A stretch of 64,000 nt of DNA. It comes from Clostridium sporogenes (GTDB lineage Bacteria; Bacillota; Clostridia; Clostridiales; Clostridiaceae). The translations under genes and the position numbers were made by a program. The notes under the pieces were generated by a model. It was not told the origin of the DNA. It searched no databases and saw nothing but the letters and a program-made list of their open reading frames with translations. This document shows positions 44,935-54,332 of this stretch, in pieces. The stretch spans positions 558,001 to 622,000 of the forward strand of contig NZ_CP011663.1 in NCBI RefSeq assembly GCF_001020205.1, given 5' to 3'. The stretch's first letter is position 1. Every line of letters begins with the position of its first letter.

Positions 44935-46965
44935 ATGAAGTTTAATTTTAAAAATACTAAGGATAAAAATTTTATAAGTGTAAAAAGTGTAATAAATATG
45001 CAAATATTAGGTTTAATTATTTTGATTTGTGGAATTTTAGGAATTGTATCTTATAAGAGTGCCTCTAAAGCTCTAACTAAAAATATTAAAATGCAACTTG
45101 AAAATAAGGCTAAAAATGGATCAACTATCTTAGCTAATAGAATGAATGAAGCAAAGGATAAATTACAAATAATAGCCGATTGGCCAGAAATAAAATCTAT
45201 GGATTTAAAAAATCAAAAGTATCAATTAGCAGATGAAGCTAAATCATGGGGATTTAAAAATTTTAAAATAGTAAATTTACAGGGTAATGCGTATACTATG
45301 AGCAATAATGAAGTAGAAAATATAGCTAATAAAGAATATTTTAATAGAATATTAAAAGGAGATACATTTATAATAGATAGTGATATAGATAAGAACACTA
45401 ATGTTCCTTTAATAAAAGTAGTTACACCTATTAAATCTGATGATAAAAAAGTAGTAGGTGCTTTAATAGGTTCTTTAGATATAAAAGACATAAATAAGTT
45501 AGTAAATGATGCACAATCAAGTAATAAAGAAGAAATTGGTTTTGTAATTAACAAAGAAGGATATTATATAGCAGATGATGATATTAATTTAGTTTTAAAG
45601 AGAGGCAATGATTTAAAGAATTACAGTAATGATTCAAAGTTTGAAGAACTTTTAAATTTTCAGAAAAAAATGATTAATGGTGAAAATGGGTTTGGAGAAT
45701 ATAAATACAATAATGTTAGAAGATTTATGGCCTATGAACCAGTTACAGGCACAGAATGGTCTATGGCTATAGCTGTTGAAAAAAATTATTTGTTTAAAGA
45801 TATTTATACATTAAGAACAGTAATACTAATTTCAACTATTTTATTTATAATTTTAGGTATGATAATATCAAATGTTATTTCTAAAAATATTAAAGATCCC
45901 CTTGTTAAAATGAAAGAGCATGCGGAGCAATTAGAAAAGTGTAATTTAACATATAAAAATTCTATTAATAGAAAAGATGAATTTGGGGAAACAGCCAGGG
46001 CTTTAAATGAAGCTAGCAATATATTAAATCAAACCATAAATTCTGTAAAGAATGAAAGTGAAAATATATTACAAAGCAGTAATTGTGCAAAAGAAACTTT
46101 TAATAAGGTAAATGCTGAGGTACAACAAATAACTGCATTTACTGAAGAGATTTCTGCTAATATGGAGGAATCTTCAGCGGGAATAGAAGAGATGGCATCT
46201 ATGACTGCCTCTGTCAAAGAAGATATGAATATTACTAAGGAAAAAGCAAAAGAAGGACTTGATTTAGCAATAAACATTAAGGAAAAGGCAGAAAGCGTAA
46301 ATGAAGATGCTTGTAGTTCAATGAGTGAAGTGGAAAAAATATATGAAAATTCAAAGGAAAAATTAGAAAAAGCTATTCATGAAGCTCAAGTTGTAGAAAA
46401 TATATCTGAAATGGCTGAGAGTATTTTAGGTATATCCGAAAAGACAAATTTATTAGCTTTAAATGCGGCTATTGAAGCTGCTAGAGCAGGAGAACAGGGC
46501 AGAGGTTTTGCAGTGGTAGCAGAAGAAGTAAGAAAATTAGCAGAGCAATCCTCTAATGCAGTTGAGAATATTCAAGTTAACGTTAAGACTGTATTAAAAG
46601 CAGTAAATGAACTTTCATCTTCTTCTGAATTTGTTTTAGAGCTTATAGAAGAGAATGTATTAAGAGATTATAAAAAGCTTATAGATATGAGTGTACAGTA
46701 TAAAAACGATGGAAATATTGTTAAAGAGTTAATTGAAAACTTTTCAAATTTATCAGAAAAAACTTCTAAAGCTATTGAACAAATAGCAAGGGGGATGGAA
46801 GAGATGTCTGGATCTGTAATAGAAGTAGCAGAATCTTCCGGGGAGATTGCAGAAAAAATAAGCAATGTAAATCAACAAAATGAGTTAATATTGAAAGAAA
46901 ATGAAAAGAATTTAGAAATATCCCAACAATTAGTGGATACAATGGATGAATTTCAAAGTATTTAG
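44935..46965 (+). CDS. Methyl-accepting chemotaxis protein with extracellular Cache-type sensor
   Basis: A 676-residue protein, ATG behind CGAGGAGGAAATTT. A transmembrane helix at residues ~20-45 is followed by a ~240-residue external dCache-like sensor (MNEAKDKLQIIADWPEIKSM; YFNRILKGDTFIIDSDIDK; GTEWSMAIAVEKNYLF). A second helix (VILISTILFIILGMIISNVI) leads to HAMP and the cytoplasmic signalling domain, with tip NLLALNAAIEAARAGEQGRG followed by FAVVAEEVRKLAEQS. It relays ligand binding to CheA/CheW. The ligand is unknown. A terminator follows. Confidence 0.93.
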   Translation: MKFNFKNTKDKNFISVKSVINMQILGLIILICGILGIVSYKSASKALTKNIKMQLENKAKNGSTILANRMNEAKDKLQIIADWPEIKSMDLKNQKYQLADEAKSWGFKNFKIVNLQGNAYTMSNNEVENIANKEYFNRILKGDTFIIDSDIDKNTNVPLIKVVTPIKSDDKKVVGALIGSLDIKDINKLVNDAQSSNKEEIGFVINKEGYYIADDDINLVLKRGNDLKNYSNDSKFEELLNFQKKMINGENGFGEYKYNNVRRFMAYEPVTGTEWSMAIAVEKNYLFKDIYTLRTVILISTILFIILGMIISNVISKNIKDPLVKMKEHAEQLEKCNLTYKNSINRKDEFGETARALNEASNILNQTINSVKNESENILQSSNCAKETFNKVNAEVQQITAFTEEISANMEESSAGIEEMASMTASVKEDMNITKEKAKEGLDLAINIKEKAESVNEDACSSMSEVEKIYENSKEKLEKAIHEAQVVENISEMAESILGISEKTNLLALNAAIEAARAGEQGRGFAVVAEEVRKLAEQSSNAVENIQVNVKTVLKAVNELSSSSEFVLELIEENVLRDYKKLIDMSVQYKNDGNIVKELIENFSNLSEKTSKAIEQIARGMEEMSGSVIEVAESSGEIAEKISNVNQQNELILKENEKNLEISQQLVDTMDEFQSI

Positions 46966-46998
46966 AAGTATTTAAAACTATATAATATAAAATTAAAA

Positions 46999-47045
46999 TA
47001 AAGTTATAAACAATATTTGACTTATTGTTTATAACTTTATTTTTA
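46999..47045 (+). terminator. Terminator after the chemoreceptor gene
   Basis: AAAGTTATAAACAAT pairs with ATTGTTTATAACTTT and is followed by ATTTTTAC. Confidence 0.88.
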
Positions 47046-47179
47046 CAAAAAAATTGAATAATATATACATATTTGATAGAATTAATTTGATATTCTTATA
47101 CAATAAAGCAGGGGTTACTATATGCTAGAAATCTATTAAAGTTATTTAAAATATGTTTAAATAAGGAGCTTGTTAAACA

Positions 47180-47974
47180 ATGGATGCTATTGAACGAGTA
47201 ATGAATAATGTTAAAATATTATATGTTGAAGATGAGGCCATAACTCAAATTATTGTAAAAAAAATATTAAAAAAAATTTCAGGTAAATTATATATTGCTG
47301 AAAATGGCCAAGAAGGCTTTGAATTATTTAAGGTATATAGACCAGATATAGTAATTACTGATTTAAGAATGCCTATTATGAATGGTATAGATATGATTAA
47401 AAAGATAAGAGATTATGATCAAGAATGTGGAATTATTATTAATACTGAAGTAGATGATATAGAATATATAATAAAAAGTGTAGACATTGGTATTGATAAA
47501 TACCTTGTAAAACCTATAGAAAAAGAAGAAATTATAGAAGCTATAAAAAATGTATTAAAAAAAGTTATAAAAAGAAAAAATGACAAAGGAAGTCTATGTG
47601 AATTTGTAAATTTTAGTAAAGAACATAAGCTAAAAATAACAGAAGAAATAAAAACAAAAATCTCTTTTTTAGTAAAAAAATATACGAGAAAAGGGCCTAA
47701 AGATGTTCAGGTATTTTGGGGTGGCAGTACTATAGAGATTAATACTTATGATATATTAACTCCTATGGAAAAAGCAGTTATAAAAAATAACAATAATGTG
47801 GCTTTGATTGAATATTATAGGGAAGTATTTTATGAGCAGGTATCAAAAGAATTTAATGATATTATTAGTGAAGTTATTGGATTTACTGTTGAAATTTCAC
47901 AAATAAATATAAATGTAATAGAAAATACGGAAAGAATTATAATGAAACTAAATTTAAATAATATGTTTAAGTAA
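47180..47974 (+). CDS. Response regulator fused to a DUF2294-like domain
   Basis: A 264-residue protein, ATG behind AATAAGGAGCTTGTTAAACA. The receiver (residues ~10-130) has VEDE, phospho-Asp in IVITDLRMPIMNGID, and the Lys in YLVKPIEKEEI. Residues ~145-262 follow the DUF2294 pattern: KYTRKGPKDVQVFWGGSTIE, then DILTPMEKAVIKNN, the YYREVFYEQVSKEFNDIISE helix, and VIGFTVEISQININ with a final strand. DUF2294 has no established activity. There is no DNA-binding motif, so output is probably protein-protein or enzymatic. It is monocistronic, between the chemoreceptor and serS. Confidence 0.78.
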   Translation: MDAIERVMNNVKILYVEDEAITQIIVKKILKKISGKLYIAENGQEGFELFKVYRPDIVITDLRMPIMNGIDMIKKIRDYDQECGIIINTEVDDIEYIIKSVDIGIDKYLVKPIEKEEIIEAIKNVLKKVIKRKNDKGSLCEFVNFSKEHKLKITEEIKTKISFLVKKYTRKGPKDVQVFWGGSTIEINTYDILTPMEKAVIKNNNNVALIEYYREVFYEQVSKEFNDIISEVIGFTVEISQININVIENTERIIMKLNLNNMFK

Positions 47975-48089
47975 TATAATAATGAAATAAATACATTGAA
48001 AGAAAATTTACAAGTAAAAATAAGTTTTTACTTGTAAAAAAGCATAGAGGAATATATAATTAATCTATAATTGATAAAGATTAAAAACA

Positions 48090-48320
48090 GTGTTGATAAA
48101 AGCTACGATTTATAAATTTCTTCAGAGAGCCGATGTTTGGTGAGAATCGGTGAAAGGTTAAATCTTTCCACTTTTGGAGCTGCTAGTGATAAACTAAAAG
48201 GTTAGTACCCTTTATCTTACTACTGTCGAGTGGCTGGTTCTTATGGTAGACTGGCAATTTGGGTGGCAACGCGGATACTTCCGTCCCATATTTATATATG
48301 AGATGGAAGTTTTTTATTTT
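48090..48320 (+). promoter_or_regulatory. T-box riboswitch controlling serS
   Basis: The leader has AGAGAGCCGATGTTTGGTGA (AGAGAG and GNTG Stem I motifs) near 48124. The T-box itself is GGGTGGCAACGCGG (48260-48273), and a terminator follows with ACTTCC (48277) pairing GGAAGT (48305) before a T run. The bulge TGGC is complementary to GCCA, the 3' end of tRNA-Ser (discriminator G). A candidate AGC specifier lies in TTGGAGCTGC near 48176. Uncharged tRNA-Ser should stabilise the antiterminator and switch on serS. Confidence 0.92.
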
Positions 48321-48369
48321 ATGGCTTCAAAATTATCATATTACTTATATTTATGTAGGAGGGAAAACT

Positions 48370-49647
48370 ATGTTAGATTTAAAATTTGTAAGAGAAAATC
48401 CAGAAGTTGTTAAGGAAAACATGAGGAAAAAATTTCAACACAATAAGTTGGATTTAGTAGATGAAGTAATTGCTTTAGATATTGAACTGAGAAATATAAA
48501 ACCAGAAGCAGATACTTTAAGAGCTAAGAGAAATAAGATTTCAAAACAAATCGGTGGATTAATGGCTCAGGGGAAAAAAGGAGAAGCAGAAGAACTAAAG
48601 AAACAAGTCACAGCAGCCTCAGATTATTTAGCTGAATTAGAAAAAAAAGAAAGTGAACTGGAAGAAAAAATAAAGAGAATTATGATTACTATTCCAAATA
48701 TTATTGATCCAAGTGTTCCCATTGGTAAAGATGATAGTGAGAATGTGGAAATTCAACGATATGGCGAACCAATTGTGCCAGATTTCGAAGTTCCCTATCA
48801 TACTGAAATTATGGAGAAATTTAGTGGACTTGATTTGGATAGTGCTAGAAAAGTTGCTGGTAATGGCTTTTATTATTTGATGGGGGATATTGCTAGGCTA
48901 CATTCTGCAGTGATTTCTTATGCTAGAGACTTTATGATTAATCGTGGCTTTACATATTGCATTCCACCTTTTATGATTCGTAGTGAAGTGGTGACTGGTG
49001 TTATGAGCTTTGGAGAAATGGATTCTATGATGTACAAAATAGAAGGTGAAGATTTATACTTGATTGGAACTAGTGAACATTCTATGATTGGTAAATTTAT
49101 TGATGCAATATTACCGGAAGCTTCTTTACCACAAACATTAACTAGTTATTCACCTTGTTTTAGAAAGGAAAAAGGAGCACACGGGATTGAAGAAAGAGGA
49201 GTATATCGAATTCATCAATTTGAAAAGCAAGAAATGATTGTTGTATGTAAACCGGAAGATAGTGTAATGTGGTATGATAAGCTATGGCAAAATACAGTGG
49301 ATTTTTTCCGTTCTTTGGATATTCCCGTAAGAACTTTGGAGTGTTGTTCTGGTGACTTAGCAGATTTAAAAGTAAAATCAGTTGATGTAGAAGCTTGGTC
49401 TCCTAGGCAGAAAAAATACTTTGAGGTAGGAAGCTGTTCTAATTTAGGTGATGCACAAGCACGCCGTCTCAAAATTCGTGTAGCTGGTGAGAATGGTAAA
49501 TATTTTGCCCACACATTAAACAATACTGTAGTTGCACCTCCAAGAATGTTAATTGCTTTTTTAGAGAACAACTTAAATGCAGATGGTTCTGTCAATATTC
49601 CGGCTGCATTACAACCATATATGGGTGGAATGACTGTCATTAAATAA
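48370..49647 (+). CDS. serS: Seryl-tRNA synthetase
   Basis: A 425-residue class II synthetase starting at ATG 48370 (MLDLKFVRENPEVVKENMRK) behind TAGGAGGGAAAACT. The frame extends upstream into the T-box terminator only because no stop intervenes. The N-terminal long helical hairpin (residues ~1-110) contacts the tRNA-Ser variable arm. Motif 2 is SPCFRKEKGAHGIEERGVYR and motif 3 is ARRLKIRV then LNNTVVAPPRMLIAFLENN. It charges tRNA-Ser (and tRNA-Sec) with serine. Slightly less AT-rich codon choice than the neighbours (CGT, CCG, GTC) hints at high expression or a different history. Confidence 0.96.
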   Translation: MLDLKFVRENPEVVKENMRKKFQHNKLDLVDEVIALDIELRNIKPEADTLRAKRNKISKQIGGLMAQGKKGEAEELKKQVTAASDYLAELEKKESELEEKIKRIMITIPNIIDPSVPIGKDDSENVEIQRYGEPIVPDFEVPYHTEIMEKFSGLDLDSARKVAGNGFYYLMGDIARLHSAVISYARDFMINRGFTYCIPPFMIRSEVVTGVMSFGEMDSMMYKIEGEDLYLIGTSEHSMIGKFIDAILPEASLPQTLTSYSPCFRKEKGAHGIEERGVYRIHQFEKQEMIVVCKPEDSVMWYDKLWQNTVDFFRSLDIPVRTLECCSGDLADLKVKSVDVEAWSPRQKKYFEVGSCSNLGDAQARRLKIRVAGENGKYFAHTLNNTVVAPPRMLIAFLENNLNADGSVNIPAALQPYMGGMTVIK

Positions 49648-49674
49648 TTAATATTTGTTTTTTTAGAATATATT

Positions 49675-49718
49675 GTTCCAAATTAAACTTAATGAACGCT
49701 GGAAGAGTAATTTGGAAC
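49675..49718 (+). terminator. Hairpin after serS
   Basis: GTTCCAAATT pairs with AATTTGGAAC. It is preceded by TTTGTTTTTTTAGAATATAT and has a loop containing AAACTTA and CGCTGG. Flanks and loop resemble those of the hairpin at 49827-49892. Confidence 0.5.
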
Positions 49719-49754
49719 ATAAGGAAATTATGACTTGAAAGTGAGTTTATCTAC

Positions 49755-49964
49755 GGCCTATTAAAAAGGGATATGTGACGAGAGCGGCAACTCAATTTGC
49801 TAAGAGAGTCTAATTTGTTTTTTTATAAAATATATTGGTAAAAAATGAAACTCACTACCGCTGAAACAATCATTTTTTACCTAATATATTTTGAAAAAAC
49901 AACTAAGAATCTTTAAGTTTTTTCGAATGCCTTCTACGCCACATATCCCTCTTTTTAATAGGCT
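49755..49964. repeat. Near-palindrome of about 210 bp
   Basis: The left arm starts GGCCTATTAAAAAGGGATAT (49755) and ends TATTGGTAAAAAATGA. The right arm is its approximate reverse complement, beginning TCATTTTTTACCTAATATAT (49870) and ending CCCTCTTTTTAATAGGCT. The outer 25 and inner 22 bp match well, the middle loosely. Confidence 0.75.
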
Positions 49965-49981
49965 GAAGCTAGCATAGCTCT

Positions 49982-50188
49982 TTAAAGATAATTTACTGCG
50001 GAATACAAAGCACCAAAGGAAGATTTTACTCCACTTTGTTTTGTAAAATCCACAATTACAGTAGCCTCTAACTTTCCTTTTATGTCATCTCTTATATTGT
50101 TTAAGATAAGTTGCTTATTATATTCTGGTGAATATTCAGGAAATCTAGGAGGTTTATTATTTATATCTGTCTCATCTTGTATATATTC
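49982..50188 (-). pseudogene. C-terminal remnant of an unidentified gene
   Basis: A 68-codon open stretch with stop at 49982-49984. It reads EYIQDETDINNKPPRFPEYS at its upstream end, then PEYNKQLILNNIRDD, IKGKLEATVIVDFTKQSGVK and SSFGALYSAVNYL. It has protein-like composition but no start codon or ribosome site, and an in-frame TGA precedes it. The alternating strand pattern suggests a folded domain. I do not recognise the family. It lies right beside the large palindrome, so the gene may have been truncated by insertion or deletion there. Confidence 0.45.
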
Positions 50189-50315
50189 TCATTGTATAAA
50201 ATTAATAATATTTTTTATTTTAAATAATAAAATGCAAATTTATTATGAAAAATTAATTTATATAAACTTATGATATAATTTGTATTAATAAACTATATTG
50301 AAAAGGTTGATTTAT

Positions 50316-52670
50316 ATGGAATGCAAGGGTGAAGTGAATATATCCGTCAGAAATTTAGTGGAATTTATATTAAGAAACGGAGATATTGATATTGGATATC
50401 TAGGGGGAAGCAGAGCTCAAGAAGGAATAAAAGCACATAAAAAATTACAAAAAATTAGGATGGAAAGTGCTACCCCTTTACTTATGATGGAGTATGAGAA
50501 AGAGGTTTTATTAAAATATGCTATAGAATATAAAAATTTTTTATTTAATGTAGAGGGAAGAGCAGATGGTATTATTATAGAAAATGAGTCTATTACTATA
50601 GAAGAGATTAAAACTACAACTAGAAATTTGGATGAATTAGAAGATAATTTATTACACTGGGCTCAAGCTAAGTGCTATGCTTTTATCTATTCAAAAGATA
50701 AAAATCTTGAAAAAATTAATATTAAATTAACTTATTATAATATTAAAAATGAAAACATTAAAAGTATAGATAAAACTTTTAACATACAGGAATTAGAGGA
50801 GTTTTTTTATGATATTATATATAAATATTATGTTTGGATAGAGTTTAATTATAAATTTAAACAGGAAAGAAATAGGGACATTAAATTATTGAAGTTTCCC
50901 TTTAAAGAATATAGAGAAGGGCAAAGGAAATTAGCTGTATCTGTTTATAAAACTATAAGTGAGAGTAAAAATATATTTATAGAAGCGCCTACAGGTATAG
51001 GAAAAACTATTTCTACAATATTCCCTAGTATTAAGGCTATTGGAGAAGGTGAAGTAGATAAAATTTTTTATTTAACAGCTAAGAATACTACAAGAGATTT
51101 TGTTTTGAGTAATTTTAAAAACATGATAGATAAGGGCATTGCTTTTAAAGTTATCACTTTAATTTCCAAGGAAAAGATTTGTCTTAAAGAGGAATTTAAA
51201 TGTACACCAGAGAAGTGTGAGTTTGCTAAAGGTCATTTTAATAGAATAAATGAAGCTGTATTAGATATTTTAAATAATGAAAATGTTATAGATGAAGCTG
51301 TTATTAAAGAATATGCCTTAAAACATAAGGTTTGCCCCTTTGAGTTTTCTTTAGATATAAGTTTATGGTGTGATGGAATAATCTGTGATTATAATTATGT
51401 TTTTGACCCTAGAGTATATTTAAGAAGATTCTTTTCTGAGGGGAAAGATGACTTTGTATTATTAATAGATGAAGCTCATAATTTATTAGATAGATCTAGA
51501 GAAATGTTTTCTTCGACTATATCTAAAAATAATGTTTTAAATTTAAGAAAGTGTATTAAAGATAAAAGTAAAGTTTTATATAGAATTCTAGGAAAAATAA
51601 ATAATGAACTTTTAGATATAAAAAAAATCTATGAAGTAGATAATTATTATATAGAAAAAGAGAAACCAGAAAAATTACAAATATTATTAAATAATTTCAC
51701 ATCAGAGATTGAAGTACTTATGATGAAAGGAAACTTTCAAATAAATGATGAATTACTTAATTTTTATTTTGAGACTTTATATTTTTTAAAGATATGTGAA
51801 TTATATGGAGATAATTATATAACCTATGCAGAAGAATGCAATAGGGATTTTATAATTAAACTTTTGGCTATAGATACTTCAAGTTTATTAAATGAAATTT
51901 TGAAAAAATCAAAGGCAAGCATATTTTTTTCAGGAACCCTGTCTCCTATAAAATATTTTAGGGAAGTTTTAGGGGGACGGGATGAAGATTATGTTTTAAA
52001 ATTAAATTCCCCCTTCTCAATAGAAAACCATAGAATTTTAATAAGTTATAATATTTCTACAAAATATAAAAATAGATGTAAAAGCTATGAGAATATATGT
52101 GAGTATATAAATATTGCCTGCAAAATTAAAAAAGGAAATTACATGGTTTTTTTCCCATCTTATAAATATATGAAAGAAGTTTTTTCATTATATAAAGAAA
52201 AATATCCAGAAGAAAATATTATAGCTCAAAATTCTTCTATGAGTGATGGAGAAAGAGAAAAATTTATAAATAAATTTGAAAAAGAAACAGAAAATATAAT
52301 AGGCTTTTGTGTATTAGGTGGTATTTTTTCAGAAGGAATTGATTTAACAGGAGATAAAATAATAGGAGCTATAATAATAGGAGTAGGATTACCTCAAATA
52401 TGTGTTGAAAGAAATCTAATAAAAAATTATTATGACGATAAATTACAGTCTGGCTTCCAGTACTCATATATTTATCCAGGGATGACTAAAGTTATGCAGG
52501 CTGCTGGTAGGGTAATAAGAACAGAGATAGATAAAGGAATAATATTACTTATTGATGAACGATTTAATAGTTATTCCTATAAGAAGTTATTTCCTAAACA
52601 CTGGTATCCTAATATTAATGTAAAGAGCAAGAAAGAGTTAGAAACAGCTTTAAAGGAGTTTTGGAATTAA
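50316..52670 (+). CDS. XPD/DinG-type DNA helicase with N-terminal nuclease-like domain
   Basis: A 784-residue protein from ATG 50316 behind AAAAGGTTGATTTAT. The N-terminal ~170 residues resemble a PD-(D/E)XK nuclease (GRADGIIIENESITIEEIKT: Asp, then E-x-K). Helicase motifs follow: Walker A EAPTGIGKT, DEAH as LLIDEAHNLL, and late motifs CVLGGIFSEGIDLTGD and QAAGRVIRTEIDKG. Between motifs I and II are four cysteines (KICLKEEFKC, EKCEFAK, HKVCPFEF) that should hold the Fe-S cluster of XPD-family 5'-3' helicases. Such clostridial proteins are annotated as ATP-dependent helicases of unknown pathway; DNA repair is likely. Confidence 0.88.
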   Translation: MECKGEVNISVRNLVEFILRNGDIDIGYLGGSRAQEGIKAHKKLQKIRMESATPLLMMEYEKEVLLKYAIEYKNFLFNVEGRADGIIIENESITIEEIKTTTRNLDELEDNLLHWAQAKCYAFIYSKDKNLEKINIKLTYYNIKNENIKSIDKTFNIQELEEFFYDIIYKYYVWIEFNYKFKQERNRDIKLLKFPFKEYREGQRKLAVSVYKTISESKNIFIEAPTGIGKTISTIFPSIKAIGEGEVDKIFYLTAKNTTRDFVLSNFKNMIDKGIAFKVITLISKEKICLKEEFKCTPEKCEFAKGHFNRINEAVLDILNNENVIDEAVIKEYALKHKVCPFEFSLDISLWCDGIICDYNYVFDPRVYLRRFFSEGKDDFVLLIDEAHNLLDRSREMFSSTISKNNVLNLRKCIKDKSKVLYRILGKINNELLDIKKIYEVDNYYIEKEKPEKLQILLNNFTSEIEVLMMKGNFQINDELLNFYFETLYFLKICELYGDNYITYAEECNRDFIIKLLAIDTSSLLNEILKKSKASIFFSGTLSPIKYFREVLGGRDEDYVLKLNSPFSIENHRILISYNISTKYKNRCKSYENICEYINIACKIKKGNYMVFFPSYKYMKEVFSLYKEKYPEENIIAQNSSMSDGEREKFINKFEKETENIIGFCVLGGIFSEGIDLTGDKIIGAIIIGVGLPQICVERNLIKNYYDDKLQSGFQYSYIYPGMTKVMQAAGRVIRTEIDKGIILLIDERFNSYSYKKLFPKHWYPNINVKSKKELETALKEFWN

Positions 52671-52813
52671 TATATTAAATGTATGACTTTAATATTGATA
52701 TAAGATGTATTTAAACTATATTCCTTTGAGAATTAATGTAGTGAATGGAGAGTTTAGAAGTTTTTAAAACGAAAAGTATATAGTTAAGATTTTTTAATAG
52801 ATATGATTAAATA

Positions 52814-52848
52814 AAATGTTCCAAATTTAATTTTTGGAGCATTTTTAT
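52814..52848 (+). terminator. Terminator after the helicase gene
   Basis: AATGTTCCAAA pairs with TTTGGAGCATT and precedes a T run. Confidence 0.75.
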
Positions 52849-52976
52849 TATTTTTTGGAGGAGATATTGATAACGAGAATCATTTAAAATTGAACTGATA
52901 GATATATAGGTAAGGAAAATAAAATTATATTATATTAGCAATTTTTTATATGTTTAATTAAAGGAGAGATACATTT

Positions 52977-54332
52977 ATGAATAAAAATAAAGAGGAATTG
53001 CTCCACAAAGAACCTAAAGAGTTGATGCTTAAATTATGTATTCCAGCAATTATAGGAATGGTAGTAATAGGGCTATATTCATTTATGGATGGAGTTTTTG
53101 CTGGACAATTAATAGGGAAGAATGCTATGGGTGCTGTAGCAGTTGCATATCCAATTACATTTTTAAATAGTGCTATAGCTACTTTGATAGGAATTGGGTC
53201 TTCATCTATTTTATCAAGAGCTATAGGGAAAAATGATCAAGAAACAGTAAATAAAATTATGGGGAATTTATTATGCTTAGTATTGATATTTTCCACTATT
53301 GTCATGGTTGTAGGAATTGTATTTGCAAAAGAACTTTTACTTTTAACTGGGGCAGAAGGACAAATTTTAGAGTTAGCTGTAAGATATCTTCGTATTATTT
53401 TCATAGGTTCAATTTTTGTTAATTTTGCTCAAAGTGCAAATATGGTAATGCGTGGAGAAGGAATTATGAAGAAAGCTATGCTATTTATGACAATAGGAGC
53501 TGTTTTAAATATAATATTAGATCCTATTTTAATAATAGCTTTTGGAAAATATGGAATTGAAGGTGCTGCAACAGCTACTATAATATCTCAAGTTATACAA
53601 GCTGTTATTACAATGGTTTACTTTATAAGAAAAAGTAAAAATGTTAGATTTCATAAAATACAAATTGAAAAGACACTTCTTCCAGAGATATTTTCAGTAG
53701 GATTATCTGCTATGATGATGCAACTTATGAGTATGATACAACAGACATTAATGTATAGAATGGCAGCAAAGTATGGCGGTAATAATCAATTAATATTAAT
53801 GGGAGCAACATTAAGAATCCAAGCATTATCTTTTATCCCTCTTTGGGGAATGAGTCAAGGATTACAGCCAGTAGTTGGAACAAATTATGGAGCAAAATTA
53901 TTTTCAAGAGTAAAAAAATGCATGAACATATTTATACTAGGAGCTACTATTCTTGCTTGTGTATTTTGGATACCTATTGAATTGTTTCCTCAAAAGGTAT
54001 TATCATTAATGATAACAGATGTGGATATAGTTAATGAAGGAATTACTAATTTTAGAATAATGTACAGCTTGTTTCCAGCCCTAGGAACCTTTATTATGGG
54101 AGTAACATTTTTTCAATCAATAGGTAGTGCTAAAAATGCGGGTCTTTTAGTATTGTTAAGACAGGTAATACTGTTTGTACCAGCAATTATAATATTTCCT
54201 TATATAGTAGGAATTAGTGCTGTATGGTTTGTAAGTCCATTAATAGATGGAATAGTATTTATTATGTTAGTATATTTAATTTTAAAGGAATATAAAAAGA
54301 TGGATACAGTAAATTTATCTGAAGCTATATAA
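52977..54332 (+). CDS. MATE family efflux transporter
   Basis: A 451-residue membrane protein with twelve helices in two homologous halves, ATG behind AAAGGAGAGATACATTT. MATE features include PAIIGMVVIGLYSFMDGVFA, GIGSSSILSRAIGKND, the NMVMRGEG loop in the first half and PLWGMSQGLQPVVGTNYGAK in the second. The family exports drugs or metabolites with Na+ or H+. It belongs to the DinF/NorM-like group with MepA-type sequence around the second helix. It stands alone with no regulator next to it, so the substrate is unknown. Confidence 0.9.
   Translation: MNKNKEELLHKEPKELMLKLCIPAIIGMVVIGLYSFMDGVFAGQLIGKNAMGAVAVAYPITFLNSAIATLIGIGSSSILSRAIGKNDQETVNKIMGNLLCLVLIFSTIVMVVGIVFAKELLLLTGAEGQILELAVRYLRIIFIGSIFVNFAQSANMVMRGEGIMKKAMLFMTIGAVLNIILDPILIIAFGKYGIEGAATATIISQVIQAVITMVYFIRKSKNVRFHKIQIEKTLLPEIFSVGLSAMMMQLMSMIQQTLMYRMAAKYGGNNQLILMGATLRIQALSFIPLWGMSQGLQPVVGTNYGAKLFSRVKKCMNIFILGATILACVFWIPIELFPQKVLSLMITDVDIVNEGITNFRIMYSLFPALGTFIMGVTFFQSIGSAKNAGLLVLLRQVILFVPAIIIFPYIVGISAVWFVSPLIDGIVFIMLVYLILKEYKKMDTVNLSEAI

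Noticed and set aside
48259..48369. N-terminal extension of serS
   Set aside because: It consists of T-box and terminator sequence; MLDLKFVREN at 48370 is the normal start.
50082..50273. 63-codon plus-strand frame before the helicase
   Set aside because: No ribosome site, and the minus strand of the same stretch carries a more protein-like remnant.
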